DNA from: Sphingorhabdus sp.
Lineage (GTDB): Bacteria; Pseudomonadota; Alphaproteobacteria; Sphingomonadales; Sphingomonadaceae
NCBI GenBank assembly: GCA_028279555.1
Contig: JANQNO010000005.1
Location: 434,001-498,000 of the forward strand
Reading direction: 5' to 3'
Length of the DNA stretch: 64,000 nucleotides
Positions 38,837 through 48,128 of the stretch are shown here, piece by piece. The translations under genes and the position numbers were made by a program. Position 1 is the stretch's first letter, and each line of letters starts with the position of its first letter. Under the pieces are notes generated by a model. The model ran no database searches. It was given only the letters and a program-made list of their open reading frames with translations, and was not told the origin of the DNA.

Positions 38837-40234
38837 ATGAAAATGGAAAAGATCGCGCCGCCGCAGGATGACAGGGTCAATGCAACCGCTCAGATTTGCG
38901 GAGAAGTCACAATTGGCTGCACTGAAACCGCCGGCATTCTGGGGCAGGCGATCGCCTCTGCCGAGCATGTCAAGAAAAGCAATTCCGACCTAGCCCTGAT
39001 TACCGAGCAGCTCGAAACCGATATCGCAGCGGTCGCAGAAGCCACCGACGAAGCGAAAGTACTCTCCTTCCAGGCGCAGAAGAGGCTGGCCACGGGAAAC
39101 AGGGATATAACGCTCTCGATGGAGAGCTTTTCCGATCTGATTACGCTGGTGCAAAATCTCGGGATTCAGGTCACCGGCTTTGCGGCCGCAATGGATCAGG
39201 TCAAGCGCGTCTCGCAAAATATCGATACCATCGCGCGGACGACGAATATGCTGGCCTTGAATGCCGCTATCGAGGCCGAAAAGGCGGGTGAGGCAGGGCG
39301 CAGCTTTGGCGTCGTTGCAGCGGAGGTCAAGAAGCTGGCTTCGGACTCGCGTAACGCTGCCATTGAAATTACCGAGACGGTGAATTCGCTGGCAGGCGAG
39401 GCAGGCAAATTCGTTGGGCAGATCGAAAATGGTATTGCGACCAGCGACGAGGCCAAGGACAGGCTGGCGGGCCTCAATGCGCTCGTTCACGACGTTACCG
39501 AAACGATGATCAGCGTCGGCAACCACAATCAGGATATCGCGAAAAGCTCGGCCGACGTGCATGATCGCCTGCTGCAATCGCAAAATGTGCGCCTTTCGGT
39601 GGCGGCTGCCAACGACCAGATGCATGAATGGCTGGCAAATGCGCATGACAAGGTCGAGTTGCTGGAATTGCAGGCCAACAGGATGTTCGACCATATCGTT
39701 CATGGCGGCATGTCGGCGAGAGATCAGGCCTATGTCGATCTGGCCCTGGAGACCGCTGCCGAGGTTACCAGGATAACGCAGGCCGCCTTGAGCGAGGGAG
39801 AACTGACAAAAGAAGGCCTGTTCGACACAGATTATCAGTTGATCGAAGGCAGCAAGCCCGAGCGGTTCCGCACCAGGCTGACCGAGTGGGCGGACCGGAA
39901 CTGGCGGCCTTATTTCGACGGCGTCAAGGGCGAACGGGCCGATATCATGTCTGTCGTTTGCACCGATTTGAACGGCTTTCTGCCCACACATTTGTCGAAA
40001 TATTCACAGGTGCCCAATGGCGATCTGGCACATGATACCAAAAATTGCCGCAATGGCCGCATCATGTTTGAAGGTGTCGACAAGATCGCCAAGGCAAGCG
40101 ATGAAGACTACACGATGGCGGTCTATCGCCATGAAGGCGACGGCAACAAGCATGTTACCGTGCGCAATGTCTATGTCCCGCTCTATTTCGAGGGCCGCCG
40201 CTGGGGCGATCTCGAAATAGCTTATGTGATCTGA
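38837..40234 (+). CDS. Soluble methyl-accepting chemotaxis-type receptor
   Basis: A 465-residue cytoplasmic receptor with no transmembrane segment or HAMP. I chose the ATG at 38837 because AGAGGG lies just upstream. An ATG at 38783 is inside a palindromic operator-like site. The signalling hairpin is near the middle of the N-terminal helical half ([20 protein letters not shown], about residues 135-154). The C-terminal domain (about 320-465) contains [13 protein letters not shown] and [15 protein letters not shown], a globular module found at the end of other alphaproteobacterial cytoplasmic receptors. No che genes are nearby. Confidence 0.85.
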   Translation: MKMEKIAPPQDDRVNATAQICGEVTIGCTETAGILGQAIASAEHVKKSNSDLALITEQLETDIAAVAEATDEAKVLSFQAQKRLATGNRDITLSMESFSDLITLVQNLGIQVTGFAAAMDQVKRVSQNIDTIARTTNMLALNAAIEAEKAGEAGRSFGVVAAEVKKLASDSRNAAIEITETVNSLAGEAGKFVGQIENGIATSDEAKDRLAGLNALVHDVTETMISVGNHNQDIAKSSADVHDRLLQSQNVRLSVAAANDQMHEWLANAHDKVELLELQANRMFDHIVHGGMSARDQAYVDLALETAAEVTRITQAALSEGELTKEGLFDTDYQLIEGSKPERFRTRLTEWADRNWRPYFDGVKGERADIMSVVCTDLNGFLPTHLSKYSQVPNGDLAHDTKNCRNGRIMFEGVDKIAKASDEDYTMAVYRHEGDGNKHVTVRNVYVPLYFEGRRWGDLEIAYVI

Positions 40235-41077
40235 TTACCCGTTACGCCGCGCCATAAAGGCCAGCCGCTCGAACAGCATCACATCCTGTTCATTCTTGAG
40301 CAGCGCGCCATGCAGTGGCGGGATGGCCTTGGTGGGATCGCGTTCCTGCAGCACATCGAGCGGCATATCCTCATGCATCAGCAGCTTGAGCCAATCGAGC
40401 AGCTCCGAGGTGCTGGGTTTCTTCTTGAGGCCTGGGACTTCGCGGACTTCATAGAAGATATCCATTGCCTTTTTGACCAGTGTTTTCTGGATTTTGGGGA
40501 AGTGGACGTCGATAATTTCCTGCATCGTCTCGCGGTCGGGAAATTTGATATAATGGAAGAAGCAGCGGCGCAGGAAAGCGTCGGGCAGTTCCTTTTCATT
40601 GTTGGATGTAATGATCACGATCGGGCGATCCTTGGCCTTGATCGTCTCATGCGTTTCATAGACATAGAATTCCATCCGGTCGAGTTCCTGCAACAGGTCA
40701 TTGGGGAACTCGATGTCTGCCTTGTCGATTTCGTCGATCAGCAGAACCGGGAGCTTTTCGGACGTAAAAGCTTCCCACAGCTTGCCGCGCTTGATGTAGT
40801 TGTTGATATCATGAACGCGTTCGTCGCCCAACTGGCTGTCGCGCAGGCGGGCAACCGCATCATATTCATACAGCCCCTGATGCGCCTTGGTGGTCGATTT
40901 TATATTCCATTCGATAAGCGGCATATCCAGCGCTTCGGCGATCTCGGCGGCTAGCACGGTCTTGCCGGTGCCAGGCTCGCCTTTGACCAAAAGCGGCCTG
41001 CGAAGTGTGGCAGCGGCATTGACGGCCACCTTCAGATCATCGGTTGCGACATAATTGTCCGAGCCATCGAAGCGCAT
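40235..41077 (-). CDS. MoxR-type AAA+ ATPase
   Basis: A 280-residue AAA+ ATPase. The Walker A motif is GEPGTGKTVLA (about residues 37-47), the Walker B motif LLIDEIDKAD (about 112-121), sensor 1 IVIITSNNEKELPDAFLRRC, and the arginine finger is in that last segment. Partner of the CoxE-like VWA protein in related genomes. Likely a chaperone for an unidentified metalloenzyme or membrane complex. The stop directly abuts that of the convergent chemoreceptor gene. Confidence 0.88.
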   Translation of the reverse strand: MRFDGSDNYVATDDLKVAVNAAATLRRPLLVKGEPGTGKTVLAAEIAEALDMPLIEWNIKSTTKAHQGLYEYDAVARLRDSQLGDERVHDINNYIKRGKLWEAFTSEKLPVLLIDEIDKADIEFPNDLLQELDRMEFYVYETHETIKAKDRPIVIITSNNEKELPDAFLRRCFFHYIKFPDRETMQEIIDVHFPKIQKTLVKKAMDIFYEVREVPGLKKKPSTSELLDWLKLLMHEDMPLDVLQERDPTKAIPPLHGALLKNEQDVMLFERLAFMARRNG

Positions 41078-41177
41078 GGAAAATCCCTATCGTTTAATCG
41101 TTTGATTAACCGATTAGGTCGCTGCGCGCTGCATTGCAACATCCCATTTGCCGGGGCAGCCAGAATCTCTGGATAAT

Positions 41178-41882
41178 TTATCCCAGCTCGCGAATTTCAG
41201 CGTGCCTGGCCGCAACGATCTGCCAAAGGCCGCGTTGCAGCGCCAGCAGTTGATCAGAGCCGAAATTCATGGCGCGCTCGATGCGGTTGGTTTCTGCCAG
41301 CATGCTGGCGAGCGCGCGGGTTTCCTGCTTTTCCGGCAATTCGCATTTGGGTGGTTTGACGCCAAGCAGAAGCGCAACGCCATCGAGCAGAGGCCGCGAT
41401 ATCTGCCAATCAACAACAAAGGCCATGGCCGCACCGGCAGGGCAGCCGGCTCGGTCTGAGGTCGCGAGCATCTCGAAATTTTTCGACTGGGTTGCGAGAA
41501 TGGCAGACACTTTTTCCTGGCCGCTATGGCTGTGCATCGGTCCGGCTGCCACCGTCAGCTTGGTCAGAAAAGCACGTTCCTTGGCAAAGGCCTCGATCGA
41601 TTGGACGAGCCAACTGCGCGCCGAATCCTCGACAATTTTCGATGCGGCGTGATCTACAACGCCGGGATGGCGGCCATGTGACACACACATGAAATGGGCA
41701 ATGTCGGCGATCAGCGCGGCCCTTGCCAGCTTTCCGGCCGAACGGAGGGTCGCCATATCCCGGCACTCGGCGAGGAATTCCTCGAGCGGATGGATCAGCG
41801 AAAGACTACCATCTTTTTCGATGGCATGGACAAATGCACTGCCAAAATCAGCCTGCTTTTCGGGGCGGGCAAGATTGTCCAT
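41178..41882 (-). CDS. Conserved-looking hypothetical protein
   Basis: A 234-residue mainly helical protein without signal peptide or membrane segment. Possible features are a central HSHSGQEKVSAIL segment and CPAGAAMAFVVDWQ, but I recognise no family. The GC-rich codon use matches neighbouring core genes, so it is likely native. The order MoxR then this gene on the minus strand leaves a 100-base gap, making cotranscription uncertain. Confidence 0.6.
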   Translation of the reverse strand: MDNLARPEKQADFGSAFVHAIEKDGSLSLIHPLEEFLAECRDMATLRSAGKLARAALIADIAHFMCVSHGRHPGVVDHAASKIVEDSARSWLVQSIEAFAKERAFLTKLTVAAGPMHSHSGQEKVSAILATQSKNFEMLATSDRAGCPAGAAMAFVVDWQISRPLLDGVALLLGVKPPKCELPEKQETRALASMLAETNRIERAMNFGSDQLLALQRGLWQIVAARHAEIRELG

Positions 41883-41991
41883 TTAATTCTCCGGTCTGCA
41901 TGGGCGAGCCGAACGACGCCGTCTCTAATCGCTCCAGATAGCAGCAACTCCTAAATGACTGGTTTACAAGATGCGCGGAAATACTTGGCCT

Positions 41992-42195
41992 TCAGCCGCT
42001 GAATAGCGGGTGGAAATGGACCGGCTTTGCGGGGTGATGCGGTTGCCAAGACAGAATCATGAAATATTCTCGCGGTTGGCCATCCGGCGCGAGGGCAGGG
42101 GCGTTTTTAAATCCGAATCGGCGATAATATTCCGGGTTCCCAACCAGGATACAGGTGCTTGCGCGGCGCTTCTCCAACAGATTCAGGCCATGCGC
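41992..42195 (-). pseudogene. GNAT N-acetyltransferase remnant (C-terminal end)
   Basis: The minus strand encodes CILVGNPEYYRRFGF followed by PREYFMIL and a final FHPLFSG. These are the C-terminal acetyl-CoA-binding and closing motifs of YhbS-like GNAT enzymes (GDPAYYGRFGF ... YHPAF). The N-terminal two-thirds is missing. The break coincides with a REP-like repeat at 42207-42242. Confidence 0.7.
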
Positions 42196-42206
42196 GGTTT
42201 TTGGAG

Positions 42207-42242
42207 CACCCCCACCCAACCCTCACCCTCAAGGGGAAGGGC
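42207..42242 (-). repeat. C-rich REP-like repeat (diverged family-3 copy)
   Basis: The plus strand begins CACCCCCACCCAACCCTCAC and continues CCTCAAGGGGAAGGGC. It resembles the 33-bp repeats bordering the DUF559 gene but its stem is less perfect (CCCTCAAGGGG core). It marks the broken end of the acetyltransferase remnant. Confidence 0.6.
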
Positions 42243-42324
42243 ATTTTAGGAATGATCCTCAGCTGAAGGGCATAGTTGCCCATCAAACCCTGGTTCGCAA
42301 TGACGCGAAATTGAGTGGTCGAAT

Positions 42325-43065
42325 CTAATCCTGACTAGAATTCCATTTTTGGGGTGCAGCTAACTCGCCGTCATCATCAAACTGAAAAAACCTGCCCGGC
42401 AATTCGTTCTGCAACGCCAGCGCATTTTGTATCTTGCCTTTTGAAATACCGGACTTGAATCCCCGGCCCGATGGATGCGCGATGCAAATGGCATGAGTCC
42501 AAACCAGCCTGCCGTTAAGATGGTAGGTGTAGAACCGGCTGTCGGACATGTCCGCCTCTGCCGCTATCCTGGCAGGAACTGGGCCAGTGTTCACACAGTT
42601 CTCTGGCGGCAGTTCGTTCCATGCACGATAGCTGGTTACTATGAGCAAGGCAGGCGTTGTGATTTCAAGTTGCTTCAGAAACGCTATTCTTCCCTTGTCC
42701 CATTGTTCTTGCGTCGGTGCCTTGCGGGATTTCGGCAAAACCTCTTGTACAAAATTTGAGAAAGCCAATCTGCCCCATATGGCTTGGCGGTAGTCCCCAG
42801 ACTTTTCGACATTCAAAATACCAGTGAAAAGATTGGCGAGTTTTGTAAAAAAGCCGCTACAAGAGGATTGTTGCAAGGCGCATTCGCGCATTATTCTTAT
42901 AGTGTTTCCCGGTTCGTTTTCATGAGGCTCGCCATAATGCGATTCGCCCATAAGATGGATCAATGGCGTCTGAAAAAGCGCTCCGGTTGCATCATCTTCA
43001 AAGCTCTGCAGCCGGTCTTTTTGGCTATTGGCGTAGTGCTCTCCGATCCAGGGCTTGAAGAACAT
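42325..43065 (-). CDS. Hypothetical protein, possibly uracil-DNA-glycosylase fold
   Basis: A 246-residue protein in an AT-richer stretch. LIHLMGESHYGEP (about residues 36-48) and PALLIVTSYRAWNELP (about 143-158) recall the first strand and a later strand-helix unit of uracil-DNA-glycosylase-superfamily proteins. RLAFSNFVQEVLPKSRKAPT (about 101-120) fits the intervening conserved region. The match is by eye only and weak. Codon use and base composition differ from rpoD beside it, suggesting transfer. The ribosome site is poor. Confidence 0.5.
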   Translation of the reverse strand: MFFKPWIGEHYANSQKDRLQSFEDDATGALFQTPLIHLMGESHYGEPHENEPGNTIRIMRECALQQSSCSGFFTKLANLFTGILNVEKSGDYRQAIWGRLAFSNFVQEVLPKSRKAPTQEQWDKGRIAFLKQLEITTPALLIVTSYRAWNELPPENCVNTGPVPARIAAEADMSDSRFYTYHLNGRLVWTHAICIAHPSGRGFKSGISKGKIQNALALQNELPGRFFQFDDDGELAAPQKWNSSQD

Positions 43066-43085
43066 CCTTCTGTCGGATCAATCCA

Positions 43086-45110
<2,025 letters not shown>

Positions 45111-45131
45111 TGTGTTACCCCGACTATTGTC

Positions 45132-46979
45132 TCAATAAACACCGTCACCCTGCAGCAATTCCAGCAGGCGGCGTTCAAACTGTTCCTTTTCGCTTCGCAG
45201 CCGCTGCTGCTCGGCGTAATTTTCTTCCGTCAGATCTTCGCTGGCGCGTCGTGTGGCCACATCAAGCGCTTCTTCCAATGCAGGCCGTTGCCGCATTAGC
45301 TTGATGGCTTCTCCCAGTTCGTCAGATCTTCGGGAAGCAACTTCCCTTTGCCCGGAGCTGATTCGGCGATTGAATCCAAAGGCTTTTCCGTCCCCATGAA
45401 GCAGCTCTTGAGCCCTATTATACAACTTCTCCCCCAATATGGTAGGCAAGTCTTGCTTATCAAGGCTTTCTTTTTCGTAGGATGCGGAAATCAGGGCATC
45501 GAGCAAGGCGGCGTCATCACCGCTTTTGGGAATAAAATCCTCCAGCGCGTCGCGGTGCTCGGTAATCTGGCCGGGATCGAGCAGGAAACTGGCAATGATG
45601 CCATGCAAGAGGAGATCACTGCCCTGTTGGCTGAAAGACCGCGTTTCCTTCCCTGGCGCAGCGTAACGGCCCTGTTTCCAACCCCCTTTTGCCTGGGTCC
45701 TTCGCTGTGATTGATATTGCTGCCTTGCGAAAAGCAGATCGAAGCGTTCGCGAAAAGCATCGGCATAGTGACGTCTGATCTCGCTGTTTGCGATGTTGGA
45801 CAGGTGAACGCCGAGCCTTGCCTTCAGGCCGGCCCTGTCTTCCGGGGTTAAAAGCGGCTCGGCGGAATATTCGGCTTTCCAGAGCTTTTCGACCAGCGGT
45901 TCGGCCTGTTCCAGCAGGTCGGCAAAAGCTATCGATCCCGATGATCTCACCACGTCATCGGGATCCTGACCTTCGGGCATGGTGACAAAATTAAGGCTAT
46001 GGCCGGGTTTGAGCAGCGGGAGCGCTCGCATCGCAGCGCGCATCGCTGCCTTCTGGCCGGCATTATCGCCATCGAAACAGAGCAGGGGCTTTTCGGTCAG
46101 CCGCCAGAGCATCTGGATTTGCTGTTCGGTGACGGCCGTGCCAAGTGGTGCCACCGCATCTGTAATGCCAACCTGTGCCAAAGCGATCACATCCATGTAG
46201 CCTTCGCAGACAATGACGCGGCCCGTCTGGCGCGAGGCGGGCGATGCCTGATCGAGATTATAGAGCGTGCGTCCCTTGTCGAAGAGCGGCGTGTCCGGCG
46301 AGTTCAGATATTTGGGTTCGCCGTCGCCTAATATACGACCGCCGAACGCAATCACGCGCCCGCGTGGATCGCGGATCGGGATCATCAGGCGGCCGCGGAA
46401 GCGGTCATAGGGCTCCTTGTCCTCGACCGAGATCAACAGGCCCGCCTCGATCAGCTTTTCTTCGCCAAACTCCTGGAGGGCGGACTTGATGGCCCCGCGA
46501 TTGTCGGGCGCGAAGCCAAAGCCGAAGCGTTTTATCGTTTCGGGCTCAATACACCGCTTTTCCAGATAATCGCGCGCCTTCGCGCCTTCGATGCTGCCCA
46601 GCTGCCGGACGAAGAAATCCTGCGCCGCCGTCATGACGTCATAGAGCGAATTGCGCTTTTCGGCGCGTTTGGCAGCGCGCGGATCGGGAGCCGGGACCTC
46701 CATTCCGGCCTCGGCGGCGAGTTCCTTCACGGCATCCATAAAGCCCAGCCCGCGCTGTTCGGTCATCCATCGGATCGCATCGCCATGCGCGCCGCAGCCG
46801 AAACAGTGGTAAAAGCCCTTCTCGTCATTGATCGTGAAGCTGGGTGTTTTCTCGTTATGGAAGGGGCAGCAGGCCTTATATTCGCGCCCCGCCTTCTGGA
46901 TGCGCAAACTGCGCCCGATCAGCGACGAAAGCGTGATCCGGCCCCTGAGTTCATCCAGCCATTGCGGGGAAAGCGCCAC
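45132..46979 (-). CDS. dnaG: DNA primase DnaG
   Basis: A 615-residue primase. The N-terminal zinc ribbon (CPFHNEKTPSF ... CFGCGAHGD, residues 38-64), RNA-polymerase/Toprim core (VIVCEGYMDVIAL then LCFDGDNAGQKA) and a C-terminal helicase-binding domain are present. The start is a GTG at 46979 directly after the TGA of the DUF559 gene. Its ribosome site GGGAGGGG lies inside the terminal repeat of that inserted cassette. Confidence 0.97.
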   Translation of the reverse strand: MALSPQWLDELRGRITLSSLIGRSLRIQKAGREYKACCPFHNEKTPSFTINDEKGFYHCFGCGAHGDAIRWMTEQRGLGFMDAVKELAAEAGMEVPAPDPRAAKRAEKRNSLYDVMTAAQDFFVRQLGSIEGAKARDYLEKRCIEPETIKRFGFGFAPDNRGAIKSALQEFGEEKLIEAGLLISVEDKEPYDRFRGRLMIPIRDPRGRVIAFGGRILGDGEPKYLNSPDTPLFDKGRTLYNLDQASPASRQTGRVIVCEGYMDVIALAQVGITDAVAPLGTAVTEQQIQMLWRLTEKPLLCFDGDNAGQKAAMRAAMRALPLLKPGHSLNFVTMPEGQDPDDVVRSSGSIAFADLLEQAEPLVEKLWKAEYSAEPLLTPEDRAGLKARLGVHLSNIANSEIRRHYADAFRERFDLLFARQQYQSQRRTQAKGGWKQGRYAAPGKETRSFSQQGSDLLLHGIIASFLLDPGQITEHRDALEDFIPKSGDDAALLDALISASYEKESLDKQDLPTILGEKLYNRAQELLHGDGKAFGFNRRISSGQREVASRRSDELGEAIKLMRQRPALEEALDVATRRASEDLTEENYAEQQRLRSEKEQFERRLLELLQGDGVY

Positions 46980-47366
46980 TCAAATCCCCTCCCGTTCACG
47001 GGAGGGGTTAGGGGAGGGCATATTTCGAATGCAATTCGAAATCCCAGTCAGCACACCTTCCACATTGTTCAAAACTTCATTATTCCAGAACCTTATAACA
47101 CTGTATCCTTCAGCTTCGAGATATCGTGTGCGAGATTGATCATAGCCAATCTGATGGCCATGAGACTCTCCATCCAGTTCGATCACCAGTTTGCGGCTCC
47201 GTGAGGCAAAGTCGCAGATATAGGGACCTATACAGACCTGCCGATTGAACCGAACGCCTTCCATTTTTCGTGCGGACAAATAGGGCCAAAGTTTCTTTTC
47301 TGCGGGAGTAGCCGCATTCCGCAACTCTCTTGCCCGAACTGTCTTTCTGGGTTTGAACTGTCTCAT
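46980..47366 (-). CDS. DUF559 (Vsr-like) endonuclease-domain protein
   Basis: A 128-residue protein. The ATG at 47366 is preferred over an in-frame TTG four codons upstream that lies within the repeat. The PD-(D/E)xK-type fold is indicated by RFNRQVCIGPYICDF (about 39-53), then LVIELDGESH (about 60-69), and GYSVIRFWNNEVL near the C-terminal part. The last dozen codons (SPNPSREREGI) and the upstream ribosome site are formed from flanking 33-bp inverted repeats. Biochemical function of the family is unsettled. It may act on DNA ends or repeats. It interrupts the yqeY-dnaG-rpoD operon. Confidence 0.85.
   Translation of the reverse strand: MRQFKPRKTVRARELRNAATPAEKKLWPYLSARKMEGVRFNRQVCIGPYICDFASRSRKLVIELDGESHGHQIGYDQSRTRYLEAEGYSVIRFWNNEVLNNVEGVLTGISNCIRNMPSPNPSREREGI
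46986..47018. repeat. Left 33-bp terminal inverted repeat of the DUF559 cassette
   Basis: The plus strand begins CCCCTCCCGTTCACGGGAGG and ends GGTTAGGGGAGGG. CCCCTCCCG and CGGGAGGGG form a 9-bp stem around a 4-base loop. It is the inverted partner of 47368-47400, 28 of 33 bases identical, with four of five differences in the loop. Confidence 0.88.
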
Positions 47367-47367
47367 T

Positions 47368-47400
47368 CCCTCCCCCAACCCCTCCCGCTTGCGGGAGGGG
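47368..47400. repeat. Right 33-bp terminal inverted repeat of the DUF559 cassette
   Basis: The plus strand begins CCCTCCCCCAACCCCTCCCG and ends CTTGCGGGAGGGG. It has the same 9-bp stem with loop CTTG as its partner. It lies 15 bases beyond the yqeY stop and ends just before the DUF559 start. Confidence 0.88.
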
Positions 47401-47415
47401 AGTAAAGTTCCCGTA

Positions 47416-47865
47416 TCAGCCCAACGCCGCCTTCACAGCCGCGCTTGCCTTGCCCATATCGAGCTCGCTGCCATGGCGCTGCTTCAAAAGCCCCATGACT
47501 TTTCCCATATCCTTCATGCTTTCCGCGCCGACCTCCGCCTTGATGGCGTCGATGGCTGCGGCCATTTCCGTATCGCTCATCTGTGCGGGCAAATAATTCT
47601 CAATCACCGACAGCTCGGCCTTTTCTGCCGCAGCCAATTCATCGCGGCCGCCTTCCTCATACATCTGGATGCTTTCCCGGCGCTGCTTGGCCATTTTCTG
47701 TAGCACGGCCATGACATGCGCGTTGTCATCGGCAATATCCTTGCCGCGCATTGCGATATCCTCATCCTTGATCTTTGCCGCGATCAGGCGGAGCGCCGCC
47801 ACCTTGGCTTTTTCGCCGGCTTTCATTGCGGCGACCTGCGCGGATTTTATGTCGTCTCTCAGCAT
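47416..47865 (-). CDS. GatB/YqeY domain protein
   Basis: A 149-residue cytosolic protein of the YqeY family, related to the tail domain of GatB amidotransferase. It is fully helical and typical in length. Visible family features are the N-terminal DDIKSAQVAAMKAGEK and the C-terminal DMGKVMGLLKQRHGSELDM. Proposed to affect tRNA-dependent amidation, though its role is unproven. First gene of the dnaG-rpoD operon, now separated from dnaG by the DUF559 cassette. Confidence 0.9.
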   Translation of the reverse strand: MLRDDIKSAQVAAMKAGEKAKVAALRLIAAKIKDEDIAMRGKDIADDNAHVMAVLQKMAKQRRESIQMYEEGGRDELAAAEKAELSVIENYLPAQMSDTEMAAAIDAIKAEVGAESMKDMGKVMGLLKQRHGSELDMGKASAAVKAALG

Positions 47866-47921
47866 CGTGTTATCCCGTCATTCACAACCTGTTTTGCTTC
47901 GGATTTTCTCGCCAAGAGGCG

Positions 47922-48007
47922 TTGTCCTGAACTTGTTTCAGGATAACTCTATCGACCAGCATTACTAAGGTCGCAAGAGCGTTATGCTGAAATAAATTCA
48001 GCATGAC
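47922..48007. repeat. Paired hairpin repeats in the yqeY-carA intergenic region
   Basis: Hairpin 1 (47925-47943) is TCCTGAA / TTCAGGA around CTTGT. Hairpin 2 (47984-48004) is ATGCTGAA / TTCAGCAT around ATAAA. The two units face each other as an imperfect inverted pair (GGATAAC ... GTTATGC). A REP/BIME-type element. The remaining bases up to carA presumably hold its promoter, which I could not pin down. Confidence 0.7.
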
Positions 48008-48128
48008 GAGGTTCTGGGCAGCTTATCCACATCTCTTTCCATTCAGCGATTGACGCTGGCAGATGACGGCACTAGCAGCGGTGCCTTAGCGACATTGCGA
48101 GAACCACCGATTCACGAGGAGCGCCTCT

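Noticed and set aside
48023-48031. A perfect DnaA box (TTATCCACA) upstream of carA
   Set aside because: It is a single copy. About one match in either strand is expected by chance in a window of this length, and there is no cluster, AT-rich unwinding region or origin-associated gene nearby.
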